This document shows, piece after piece, positions 36,701 to 43,946 of a stretch of 64,000 bases of DNA (position 1 is the first letter of the stretch; each line of letters begins with the position of its first letter). The notes beneath the pieces were generated by a model. That model was not told the DNA's origin, searched no databases, and saw only the letters and a program-made list of their open reading frames with translations. The position numbers and the translations under genes were made by a program. The DNA is from an uncultured Bacteroides sp. (GTDB taxonomy: Bacteria; Bacteroidota; Bacteroidia; Bacteroidales; Bacteroidaceae): contig NZ_CAJUHF010000013.1 of assembly GCF_910585845.1 (NCBI RefSeq), forward strand, positions 1-64,000, written 5' to 3'.

Positions 36701-37868
36701 AATCGGCATCAGTCCCGCAGAGGTAGGAAGAATATTCGAACGTTTCTATCAGATACGCAACAGCCACAACAACTCCAACGTAGGCACCGGCATCGGGCTG
36801 CATCTGAGCCGCTCGCTGGTCGAACTGCACCACGGTATCATCACCGCCGAGAACAACGAAGGCAAGAAAGGTTCACGCTTCATCATCCGCCTTCCCCTGG
36901 GCTGCGCACATCTGAAACCGGAAGAGATAGAGGAAGAAGCACAGAAATTCATCATACCTGCGCATACTGCTGATGTAGTGCCTGTCCAATCGGTGTCCGG
37001 CGAAGCGGAAGAAAAGGTACGTTCGCGCACCAAGTGCCGTGTGCTGGTGGTGGAAGATGACGAAGAGATACGGAAATACATCTGTCGCGAGCTGGCAGTG
37101 AACTTCCACATGCAAGAGTGCACCAATGGCAAAGACGCACTCAGCCTCATCCATAAGAAGGCGCCGGACCTGATCATCAGCGACATCATGATGCCGGAGA
37201 TGGACGGACTGACCCTCTGCCGCAAAATCAAACAGAACGTAACCATAAACCATATCCCTGTCATCCTGCTGACGGCAAAGTCGAGAGAGGAAGACAACCT
37301 GGAGGGTTTGAAGACAGGCGCAGACGCCTATATCGTGAAGCCCTTCAGCATTGAGATAGTGAGAAAGACCGCAATGAACCTGATCAAAAGCCGCGAAATA
37401 CTGCGGAACAGTTTCAGCGGAAACCAGATACAGACCGACAAGCTGCAAAAGCTGAACGTGCAGTCGCCCGACGAGAAGCTGCTGGAAAGAGTCATGAAGA
37501 TTATCAACGCCAACCTCAGCAATCCGGATCTGAACGTCGAAATGATATCCAACAATGCCGGCATAAGCCGCGTGCACCTGCACCGCAAGCTGAAAGAGCT
37601 TACCAACCAGTCCACACGCGACCTGATACGCAACGTACGCCTGCAGCAGGCTGCCTCACTGCTGAAGGACAAGCGCCAGAATATTACGGAAGTCGCCCTC
37701 CTTACGGGTTTCACCAATATAGCCTATTTCTCTACGGCATTCAAGGAGTTATACGGTGTCACCCCTTCGGCGTATATGGAGAAACAATCTGAAATGTCCG
37801 ATACCCAAGAACAAAACCAAGAACAAAACCAGGAACAAAACCAGGAACAAAAGCCGGAGCAGGAATAA
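33717..37868 (+). CDS. Hybrid two-component system regulator (HTCS) of the xylan locus
   Basis: This one-protein sensor kinase and transcription factor has 1383 residues. In order it has: a signal peptide (to about residue 20, 'SHGQ'); two seven-bladed propellers of reg_prop repeats (about 25-650, repeated 'LWVG/IWIGT' motifs); a Y_Y_Y domain (about 700-780); a membrane helix (about 785-805); a histidine kinase with His839 in 'FINISHEIRTPMSL' and ATP-binding 'GTGIGLHLS'; a receiver with Asp1156 in 'LIISDIMMPEMDG'; and an AraC-type DNA-binding domain. The start at 33717 was chosen for the signal peptide. It lies between the xylan operons and is the likely activator that senses xylo-oligosaccharides in the periplasm. 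An unusual Gln/Asn/Glu repeat tail ends the protein. Confidence 0.95.
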   Translation: MKTIFILCLLSLFLSFPSHGQEGRMFTTDNELSSSMINKIYQDKDGIIWIATEDGLNQYDGAKFTIYRNEKNNPHSLLSNYVRIVFEDSRRRFFVGGLNGLQLYDRATDRFTNISMKFSDGTLAAPNISTLLERKNGDILIGTAGHSLFELKEQGDTIMGLQTRHLVTSSLIHCIYEDRQENLWIATGDKGIFRIDRQGQTKQYIHENSIALNTVSSICEDEHGRLYIGSLKRGVFVYHPQTDSFRPITYAPNHNLPVKILYPSTHNEIYIGTDGEGMKTYDIQKKRIKETNFNTTLFNLNRSKIHSILKDKMGNLWLGFFQKGVMLMPPMTNQFNYIGYKSSMHDLIGSNCVMSVCKDHAGILWVGTDNDGIYGIAPDGSLKSHFAPKGTPHSVPATIMSIFEDSNHNLWVGSYMNGMAKMNTQTGHCEYINLLDEKSAPVESVYSFAEDNRKTLWVGTMGAGLYNIDISTGRVNNWESPTKESDWNQINRLHNSWINCLLHTSDERLYIGTYDGLGCLDIRNMDFVSPLKNRRILYGDVIYALYESRDGHIWIGTDKGLKSLDPKTNQVNEYTIEDGLPSNFICGIKEDTNGHLWISTNNGISRFTPDIRSFINFHASDGLQGNEFSKGAAFVTKEGEFIFGGTNGITYFDPTRISNPNKQPEIRITDFYLHNKTVKKGMKSGGREIVDTAVMDAKHFHLSHKDNSFSIEFSAMEFYSPERITYMYTFNNSANWVSLHPGSNRISFSDLAPGTYRFMVKSKDYASYSDTKEILITISPAWYASAWAWVVYVLLTAAIIYAIIMQTRHRIRVKHEIMEHIHTEQINEAKLQFFINISHEIRTPMSLIISPLQKLIATDKDNERQKNYYTIYRNAERILRLVNQLMDIRKIDKKQMLLKFQETDIVFLVRDLYNTFEPQAKSRNIAFNFRPEMQEQKLWIDPKHFDKVIMNILSNAFKFTPDNGEINILLHTGEDPAAASQALRNYLEIVVEDSGIGISPAEVGRIFERFYQIRNSHNNSNVGTGIGLHLSRSLVELHHGIITAENNEGKKGSRFIIRLPLGCAHLKPEEIEEEAQKFIIPAHTADVVPVQSVSGEAEEKVRSRTKCRVLVVEDDEEIRKYICRELAVNFHMQECTNGKDALSLIHKKAPDLIISDIMMPEMDGLTLCRKIKQNVTINHIPVILLTAKSREEDNLEGLKTGADAYIVKPFSIEIVRKTAMNLIKSREILRNSFSGNQIQTDKLQKLNVQSPDEKLLERVMKIINANLSNPDLNVEMISNNAGISRVHLHRKLKELTNQSTRDLIRNVRLQQAASLLKDKRQNITEVALLTGFTNIAYFSTAFKELYGVTPSAYMEKQSEMSDTQEQNQEQNQEQNQEQKPEQE

Positions 37869-37893
37869 AACAATTAAAACCAAAGGAAGCCAT

Positions 37894-37976
37894 ACAGATT
37901 ACCCGGATTCTCACAGATTTTTCTTCACATACACTTATCAGAATAAGTGAAACAATCTGTAAGAATCCGGGTAATT
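37894..37976. terminator. Long imperfect hairpin between convergent genes
   Basis: ATTACCCGGATTCTCACAGA (from 37899) pairs with TCTGTAAGAATCCGGGTAAT (37957-37976) apart from a single mismatch. An inner ACTTAT/ATAAGT stem (37933-37947) lies in the loop. It sits between the 3' ends of the regulator and the GH10 gene and probably acts as a bidirectional terminator. Confidence 0.6.
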
Positions 37977-38040
37977 CTATGATAACCGACAGTAATCTAT
38001 CGTAATCTGTGATGAAAAGCAGTTATGCCGTACCCCCTCA

Positions 38041-39156
38041 TCACTTCTTTTCCAACAACTCCTTGACAAAAGGTTTCGGCTGATAGTCACGGTCGAAAAG
38101 CAGCGGATAATCCTTGCGTCCCTTTATCGGGAAACCGTTCTTCCAGGAATCACTGTCGCTGATGCCCCATGCGGTCACACGGCTGATGACATCGGCATGT
38201 TTGATGAAAAGGTTCATATAGGCCTCCATTCTTGCATTCCAATGTTCGGACACGCTGTCGGGTAGAGACTCCGGATAGGGGTTCAGTGCTTTCCGATAGG
38301 CCAATGTGTCGGAGATGTTGGCAGTGCGGTTCACTGTGGGCAACGCGCTCATGTCCCACTCCGTAATCATCACCCGGGCACCGGTGGAAGCATAGGCAAG
38401 AATACTTTGCTCAAACTGCTCCATATCGGGATAATCCATGCCCATGTGTCCCTGCATACCTACTGCATCCACACGCAGTCCTTTGCTTTTCATCTCATTC
38501 ACCAATCGCACCACGGTGTTCCGCTTACCTTCGGAGGACATGTTGTAGTCATTGTAGTACAACTCCGCCTCCGGGTCCGCCTCGTGCGCAAACTGGAATG
38601 CCAGCGGGATAAACTCTTCGCCCAGAATCTCATAGAACTTGCTCTGACGGAAAGAACCATCTTCCAGAATAGCCTCGTTCACCACGTCCCATCCCTTCAC
38701 TCTGCCCTTGTAGCGGGTCACGATGGTAGAGATATGCTCCTTCATGCGTTGCTTCAGGACTTCGGGAGATACCTCTTTCCCCTCCTTGTCCACACAGAAC
38801 CACGGCGCCAACTGGGAATGCCATATCAGGCAATGCCCAATGATGAACATCCCGTTCTCCTCGCCGAACTTCACAAACTCGTCCGCCTGACGGAAATCAT
38901 AACGGTCTTCTTCGGGATGAATGACCTCGCACTTCATGCAATTCTCCGCTACGACGGAATTGAAATGCCTCTTCACAATATTCAGGGAAGCCGTGTCGCG
39001 TCCCGAAGACTGGCGGGTGTTCAGCGACACCCCGATCAGAAACTTGTCTCCCAACACCGCCTTTAGAGAAGGTTCTTCCTTCACCGCAGGCTGAGTAGCA
39101 CAGGCACAAAAGGCGGCCCCTGCCACTAAACTCAACAAAATGTTTTTGCTTTTCAT
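38041..39156 (-). CDS. GH10 endo-1,4-beta-xylanase, lipoprotein
   Basis: This is a 371-residue single-domain xylanase. A lipoprotein signal ends around Cys19 ('AAFCAC') and is followed by ATQPAVKEE. The GH10 barrel shows 'HCLIWHSQ' at its strand 3 and the retaining pair Glu161 in 'GWDVVNEA' (acid/base) and Glu266 in 'MITEWDM' (nucleophile). There are no carbohydrate-binding modules. It is the second gene after GH127/146, 26 bp apart. The residues after Cys are less acidic than in the SusD proteins of this window, so a periplasm-facing location, acting on imported oligosaccharides, is possible, but this is not certain. Confidence 0.93.
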   Translation of the reverse strand: MKSKNILLSLVAGAAFCACATQPAVKEEPSLKAVLGDKFLIGVSLNTRQSSGRDTASLNIVKRHFNSVVAENCMKCEVIHPEEDRYDFRQADEFVKFGEENGMFIIGHCLIWHSQLAPWFCVDKEGKEVSPEVLKQRMKEHISTIVTRYKGRVKGWDVVNEAILEDGSFRQSKFYEILGEEFIPLAFQFAHEADPEAELYYNDYNMSSEGKRNTVVRLVNEMKSKGLRVDAVGMQGHMGMDYPDMEQFEQSILAYASTGARVMITEWDMSALPTVNRTANISDTLAYRKALNPYPESLPDSVSEHWNARMEAYMNLFIKHADVISRVTAWGISDSDSWKNGFPIKGRKDYPLLFDRDYQPKPFVKELLEKK

Positions 39157-39182
39157 ATGGATTGTTATAACTAACTGACTGA

Positions 39183-41582
39183 TTACTCATTTCTCACTAA
39201 CCGCACATGGAATACTCCGCCCGCGATGTTGCCGGGCTTGCTTCGGAAAGTGACCGTGACCGACTGCTTCCCTTCCAGCATCCCTGCGGGAATGGGATAC
39301 TCCACATTCACCAGTTCCGCTTTCTTCCATTTGCCCACCAGATTCTCTTCTGCCAACAGCGCGCCGTCAATCAAGATGTCGAACGAGCGATTGGCACTCT
39401 CATTGCCCCAATAACGCACCATGAGGGAAAGCTCCTTTTCGCCGTTCGTCAGCAAGTTGTATTGGAAATATCCGCCGTCGCGGGCGTCTCTCCACGCCTC
39501 ACCTTCGAAATGTCCGGTTTGCGACTTCTCGTACTTGAGCTGATGGTCTACTTCCGGCTGCTGCTCGGCGGTTGCCACCGCATCCACCGTGCGGCGGTCG
39601 AGCAACAGTTTGCGCTGCTCCGCCTCATGCATCGCCTTCTGCACATCGGCATACGCGGCTTGGCTCATGGAGAGCCAGTACATCATGTAGCGGCAATCGT
39701 GTATGCGGAAGAACGGCTCCAGCTGGAGGTCACGGTATTTGTCGGTGAAGAGTCCCGGCACGGTATAGCACAACGGCTTCCCTTCCACCGGCTTTATGCC
39801 TTCCAAGCGGGATTCTATCTCCTGCTTGCTTCCGATGATGATGGGGGTATCGAATACCGACACCAGCGGTCCGTGGGCGATGTGTCCCCAACGGCTGTTG
39901 TCTGCCACGAGGCCATCCAGATGTTCGGTTCCCATACGTGCTCCCATCAGGATGGGGCCGCGCATGATGGCGATGTACTCCGGAACATTGGGCAACTCTT
40001 CCACGGTCACTTTCATCGGCATGGTGATTTCAATGACATCCCCGTTCTTCCATTTCCGCTCTATGGCAATGTAGCTTGAGGGTTGCGAACCGGCGGCATA
40101 CTCCTTTCCGTTGCACACCACCTTCATCTCTCCCGCCTTGCTCCACCACGGATGGCGGATCAGCAAGCGGGCTTTCACTGCCTTCTTCATGTGCAGGGTC
40201 AGACGGCTGGTCTCCCGGTCGGGGAAGGCGGTCTCCTGCGTCAGGGTGATTCCTTTCTCCTTCCAGTCCAGTCGGGAGGCTACAAAGAGATTGACGTAGA
40301 GGTTGTCTCCCTCATGGCTGTAGATGAACTCGCCATACTTACCGTGGTTCTCCATCCCCGTGCCGACGCAGCACCACATGGCGCTGTTGGGGGCGGAATA
40401 CACCCTGTAGTGTGCCGGACGTGCCGAGGTGAAGTAGACGTATCCTCCATGTTCGGGATGCTGGGTGGAAAGGATATGGTTGTACATCGCTCTCTCATAG
40501 AAGTCGGCATAACGTGCTTCGGGCGACATGCGGAAGAGTCCTTCCGTCAGTTTCAGCATATTATTGGTATTGCAGGATTCGGGACCTTCGCGGTCTTCCA
40601 CGTAGCTTTTGCAGTCGTTGGCGGCGGCAAAATGCTCACGGCGGCTGTTGCCTCCCAGTGAGAGGGTGCGCTTGCCCGTCACGGTGTTCCAGAAGAAATC
40701 GGCAGCTTTCCGGTAGGTATCGGCATCGCCGCTCCGTCCGGCAGAGGCGCTAAGCTCGGCTATCCGCTGGTAGCCTACGACCTTGGGCACTTGCGTATTG
40801 GCGTGTTTGTTGTCCAGATTGTCCGTTTCCGCCGCCATGCTGTCCAGCAGCCAGCGGTGCGAGAAGCGCTTGGCGGCATCCAGATATTTCACGTCGTCCG
40901 TCATCCGGTAGGCATCGGCATACACTTCGTCCATGCCGCCAAACTCGTTGCCGAGCATCTGTTCCATCTGTTCGTCAGTCAGCGGTGCAATGATACCCAG
41001 TCCCCAGTCGCAGAGGGAGAGGAACATCTCTTTCGCCTCTTCGCTGCCTCCATACGCCCAGGCATCCCTCAGTCCGGCATACGTCTTATGCAGATTGTAC
41101 CAAGGCACCCAATATTTCCAGACGATGCCTACGTTGCCTTTCTGAATCTCCTTCCAGGCTTCCATGCCTTTGGGCACTCCTCCCACATATCCGTTGCCGT
41201 GTGCCTGCTGGCAGCGTTTCAGTTCCGAGACCATGTAGTCCATGCGTCTTTTGCACTCCTCGTTTCCGGTGGCGGCGTAGTGAATGGCGAGTGCCGAGAG
41301 ATAGTGTCCTCCGACGTGCCCGTCCAGGTCAATCCAGTTGGCAAAGCTTTCTCCCTTCGGGGTAAGTCCCGCCTCTTTCAGGAAGGGGGCAAGCAGGCGG
41401 TCGGTGTCGTACTGCAGGAGCACATCGACGTTCAAGTCGCATGCCTGCTTGAAGGGGCCGTCCAGCAGCTTGACCTGCCGCAGGGGGAAGGTGTTCGGAT
41501 AGAGCTTGTCCTGAGCAAACGTGGTTGCAAACGAGGCAACCAGACAAAGCAATAGGGATAGGGTTCTTTTTCTTCTGTTCAT
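39183..41582 (-). CDS. GH127/GH146-type beta-L-arabinofuranosidase (DUF1680)
   Basis: This 799-residue secreted protein has a signal peptide ending 'TTFAQ'. It has an (alpha/alpha)6 barrel (about 30-430) followed by beta-sandwich domains and a C-terminal jelly-roll (about 690-799). The zinc site and nucleophile of the GH127 clan are visible: Glu335 and Cys337 in '[10 protein letters not shown]', and Cys404-Cys405 in '[10 protein letters not shown]', with Cys404 as the predicted nucleophile. These enzymes remove beta-linked L-arabinofuranose, and its role on xylan side chains here is unproven. Length and domain order resemble the longer GH146-like members more than the 658-residue HypBA1. It is the first gene of operon 3 and is preceded by ATGTWACAT boxes. 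Confidence 0.85.
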   Translation of the reverse strand: MNRRKRTLSLLLCLVASFATTFAQDKLYPNTFPLRQVKLLDGPFKQACDLNVDVLLQYDTDRLLAPFLKEAGLTPKGESFANWIDLDGHVGGHYLSALAIHYAATGNEECKRRMDYMVSELKRCQQAHGNGYVGGVPKGMEAWKEIQKGNVGIVWKYWVPWYNLHKTYAGLRDAWAYGGSEEAKEMFLSLCDWGLGIIAPLTDEQMEQMLGNEFGGMDEVYADAYRMTDDVKYLDAAKRFSHRWLLDSMAAETDNLDNKHANTQVPKVVGYQRIAELSASAGRSGDADTYRKAADFFWNTVTGKRTLSLGGNSRREHFAAANDCKSYVEDREGPESCNTNNMLKLTEGLFRMSPEARYADFYERAMYNHILSTQHPEHGGYVYFTSARPAHYRVYSAPNSAMWCCVGTGMENHGKYGEFIYSHEGDNLYVNLFVASRLDWKEKGITLTQETAFPDRETSRLTLHMKKAVKARLLIRHPWWSKAGEMKVVCNGKEYAAGSQPSSYIAIERKWKNGDVIEITMPMKVTVEELPNVPEYIAIMRGPILMGARMGTEHLDGLVADNSRWGHIAHGPLVSVFDTPIIIGSKQEIESRLEGIKPVEGKPLCYTVPGLFTDKYRDLQLEPFFRIHDCRYMMYWLSMSQAAYADVQKAMHEAEQRKLLLDRRTVDAVATAEQQPEVDHQLKYEKSQTGHFEGEAWRDARDGGYFQYNLLTNGEKELSLMVRYWGNESANRSFDILIDGALLAEENLVGKWKKAELVNVEYPIPAGMLEGKQSVTVTFRSKPGNIAGGVFHVRLVRNE

Positions 41583-41609
41583 GATATTTCTTTAAGTAAT
41601 TAAGTTATT

Positions 41610-41771
41610 TTAGTTCCGCAAGTTCAGCTTCTTAGTTGGCAAGACCTCGGTTGGCAGGTCTGCAAGGGGGGAAGTGCAGATTATGGCATCGGGGGGATGG
41701 CGAGCATCTCTTCCTTGTCGATTCGTCTCTTCGGTGCCTTGTTCGCTGCGAAAGTTAAGCTTGCGAAACTT
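41610..41771. repeat. Degenerate copy of the 174-bp inverted-repeat element
   Basis: The right end (AAGTTAAGCTTGCGAAACTT, 41752-41771) matches the element end at 22246-22265 at 19 of 20 positions. The left end (41610-41637) is its degenerate inverted partner and extends into the same AACTAAGAAG inner sequence. There is no ORF inside. The element lies in the leader of the GH127/146 operon. Confidence 0.55.
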
Positions 41772-41820
41772 GTGTTAAATGTAATGTTGGCGCTTCACTT
41801 TGGAAGGGGTTTTCCGGTTG

Positions 41821-41828
41821 CAAATATA
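41821..41828 (-). promoter_or_regulatory. Candidate -7 box of xylan operon 3
   Basis: The minus strand reads TATATTTG. It lies 240 bp upstream of the GH127/146 start, so the operon would have a long leader that carries the inverted-repeat element. Confidence 0.55.
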
Positions 41829-41858
41829 CGAAATAGATGGCTATGCTCCCTGTATCGT

Positions 41859-41926
41859 ATGTTACATAATTTTTCGCTGGTGTTACATCTTTCTTGTATT
41901 GTCACATCTTTCTTGCATTGTTACAT
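41859..41926 (-). promoter_or_regulatory. Operator-like array of ATGTWACAT boxes, xylan operon 3
   Basis: In plus-strand coordinates ATGTTACAT starts at 41859, GTGTTACAT at 41880, TTGTCACAT at 41899 and TTGTTACAT at 41918, with spacings of 21, 19 and 19 bp. The nearest box lies exactly 30 bp upstream of the -7 box, the same as in operon 4. The box sequence and geometry match the arrays at 25784 and 57292. Confidence 0.65.
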
Positions 41927-41988
41927 TCTGGGGCTTTCAGGCCTTTCTGGGCTTTACAAAGGGTTGGGGGGATGGAGGAAAGTGGTGA

Positions 41989-42619
41989 GATGCAAGAAAG
42001 GAATGTTCAAAGACTAATATATTTGATTATAACAAATATATTCTACTACACTCGCTTGCATTGTATGGGGCGAATTCGAGTGGTAAATCCAATCTTGTCA
42101 GTGCTATGCACACCATGGCAAGATGTGTATTGTTGTCTGTGAAGCTAAATGATAATGAAGAATTGGAATATGATCCATTTCTTCTTTTGGAGGGCAATGC
42201 GCGTCCTACTATGTTTGAGGTTATTTTCCTTAAAGGGGAGTTTTGTTATAGGTATGGTTTCAGATATAATCAAGATCGAATAGTAGAAGAGTGGCTGTTC
42301 CGCAAAACCGTACCTCGTTCCAAGGAGCAGATGTTGTTTGTGAGAAATGAAGAGGGAATCTGTGTGGAAGAGTCCTGAAACAAATCCTAAGAACGCCCAG
42401 TTGATTTTTACCACTCATGACACACACCTACTGTCGCAGAAAATTCTCAGACGCGACCAGATCTGGTTTACAGAGAAAGATTCCAAAGAGCAGACGGATT
42501 TATATAGCTTAATGGATATTGTACTTCCTGATGGCACAAAGCCTCGCAACGATGCAAACTACGAGAGAAATTATATTGCCGGCCGTTATGGAGCCATTCC
42601 TTATATTCTTAACGATTAA
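41989..42619 (+). pseudogene. Broken RloA/AbiEii-like AAA ATPase gene
   Basis: A first fragment has the P-loop 'LYGANSSGKSNLVSAM' (near 42061) and the following 'EVIFLKGEFCYRYGF' strands, and ends at a stop at 42378. The normal N-terminal codons before the P-loop are not clear. A second fragment in another frame (from about 42350) carries the family's C-terminus: 'NAQLIFTTHDTHLLSQ' (the Walker B/D-loop/H-loop end) and 'ILRRDQIWFTEKDS', to a stop at 42619. The middle of the roughly 430-residue protein is missing. The family is the RloA-type ATP-binding proteins, which pair with RloB. It lies next to an equally deleted RloB remnant. Confidence 0.75.
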
Positions 42620-42630
42620 ATTGTAAGGCT

Positions 42631-42761
42631 ATGGCTGCAAAGAAGATAAAACTCGCTATGCCAATCAAAATCCATGCACAACAGTTTACCGTCTCGTGAG
42701 GCAGTTGTTGGGAAAGGATGAGAAACTAAATGCAGAATTAGTTGCTAAAATTGAAGAATAA
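42631..42761 (+). pseudogene. RloB-like gene reduced to its two ends
   Basis: ATG at 42631 begins MAAKKIK, like the basic start of RloB proteins. In a shifted frame from 42657 follows 'YANQNPCTTVYRLVRQLL', a family-like C-terminus ('N-P-x-T-T-V-x-x-L-V'), and the reading ends at TAA 42759-42761. Only about 42 codons of a protein of roughly 200 residues remain. It directly follows the RloA remnant (11 bp), in the usual gene order of this pair. Confidence 0.6.
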
Positions 42762-42902
42762 TTATAAATTTCGGCATTAATTTGCGCAAATACAGGGATA
42801 ATAATCCAAGAATGAATGTTTTTCCCGGATGACTTGCAAGTTGGCAGGCTGGACATAAGTTATATTTACTTTCTGTTTTATTATACTCGACTATATACAA
42901 AA

Positions 42903-42991
42903 CCCCTCTCAGAAGCCTTCTGAGAGGGGGGATAATGAGTCAGGGACTGAAAGGGTTTGACTCAGGGAGTGAAAGGGTTTCAGTCCCTGAC
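42903..42991 (-). terminator. Two strong hairpins at the 3' end of xylan operon 4
   Basis: CCCCTCTCAGAAG (42903-42915) and CTTCTGAGAGGGG (42917-42929) form a 13-bp perfect stem that must open at its tip. GTCAGGGACTGAAA (42939-42952) and TTTCAGTCCCTGAC (42978-42991) form a second 14-bp perfect stem whose loop repeats the CAGGGAGTGAAAGGG theme. They lie 140-230 bp past the last gene of the operon; a short T-run follows the first one on the minus strand. The rest of 42762-43133 holds no gene. Confidence 0.55.
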
Positions 42992-43133
42992 TGAATGGGG
43001 TTCACTCAGTGAGGCATTTTTGATGCATTAAAATAAGATGCGTTTCACAAGTGTTTTGTAAGCAATATTCCTCCACAGGAATAACTCTTAATCTGTTTGC
43101 ATGCCACTTATAGCCTCACGGTCGTTCATTCAA

Positions 43134-43868
43134 TTACCAATAGCGGTAAAACTCATAGGTATAAACATCATCTCCAGTGATACTTCCTTCAAAGAGGTTA
43201 TATCCTTTCAGATCGCCGTGATAATAAACCAAAGGAGAAGCGTTGAAATCCATCAGGTAAGTACCTGTCTGTCCACCTTTGGGAATAACCATCAAGGCTC
43301 CGTGATCTAATTTGCCTCCGTCGTTATAGACTTCAAACGGTACTCTGACTCTAACTTCGTCTTTTACAGGATAAGTAGAAGTAGCTGTAAATAGATAACG
43401 ATTATTATAGGTTTGTTCTACAGAAACTCTTATATAATTATTTATTCCGTTTTGAGTAATCCCAATTGTTAATGTCTTATTAGATATTGGCTGTTTTAAC
43501 ACAATACTACCACTTCTTAAAGAAGAGATATTATCTTCTGTCATTACCAATAAAACATATATTTCATTATATTGAGAACATATAGCGTAATTCACCCAAG
43601 AAGGTTTGCTTACAATTTCAGGTTGTAATACAGTCTTTATGCCATTAACCTCAACATAAGATAATAAAGTCCTTCCAACAGGTTGTGTAGTACCTTTGGG
43701 AGTAAAAGCAAAATCTTCTACAATATCTGAATCTGTAAAACCTAAATAGTAAACACTATCATTAGCACTCCTCGTAACAGCATTTTCTGCTCCATCTTTA
43801 TCAAAAGGTATTTCACTACTGCAACTATACCCGATAATTAAACTCAAAATAAATAAGACTTTCTTCAT
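43134..43868 (-). CDS. BACON-like surface lipoprotein, last gene of the xylan operon
   Basis: This is a 244-residue predicted lipoprotein; the signal ends 'GYSC' and is followed by SSEIPFDKDG, an acidic surface-export stretch. The segment of about residues 60-145 ('PSWVNYAICSQYNEIYVLLV', 'SLRSGSIVLKQPISNKTLTI', 'GITQNG') has the rhythm of a BACON-type immunoglobulin fold: Trp near the start, 'R-x-G-x-I' in the middle and 'Q-N-G' at the end. The C-terminal 90 residues resemble a second beta domain. BACON modules attach to glycans or mucin, or act as spacers. It lies 78 bp after xyn10 and is probably cotranscribed as an extra surface glycan-binding protein. The specific family was not recognised with certainty. 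Confidence 0.65.
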   Translation of the reverse strand: MKKVLFILSLIIGYSCSSEIPFDKDGAENAVTRSANDSVYYLGFTDSDIVEDFAFTPKGTTQPVGRTLLSYVEVNGIKTVLQPEIVSKPSWVNYAICSQYNEIYVLLVMTEDNISSLRSGSIVLKQPISNKTLTIGITQNGINNYIRVSVEQTYNNRYLFTATSTYPVKDEVRVRVPFEVYNDGGKLDHGALMVIPKGGQTGTYLMDFNASPLVYYHGDLKGYNLFEGSITGDDVYTYEFYRYW

Positions 43869-43946
43869 GGCTATTTGATTTTTATAAAAATAATAAAGGC
43901 AGCGGCATTATCCCTCCGCTGCCTTTTATTAAAACTCCATGATAAT

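Noticed and set aside
41697..42142. Several short plus-strand frames between the GH127/146 gene and the RloA remnant
   Set aside because: They translate the inverted-repeat element, the operator boxes and the start of the ATPase remnant in wrong frames.
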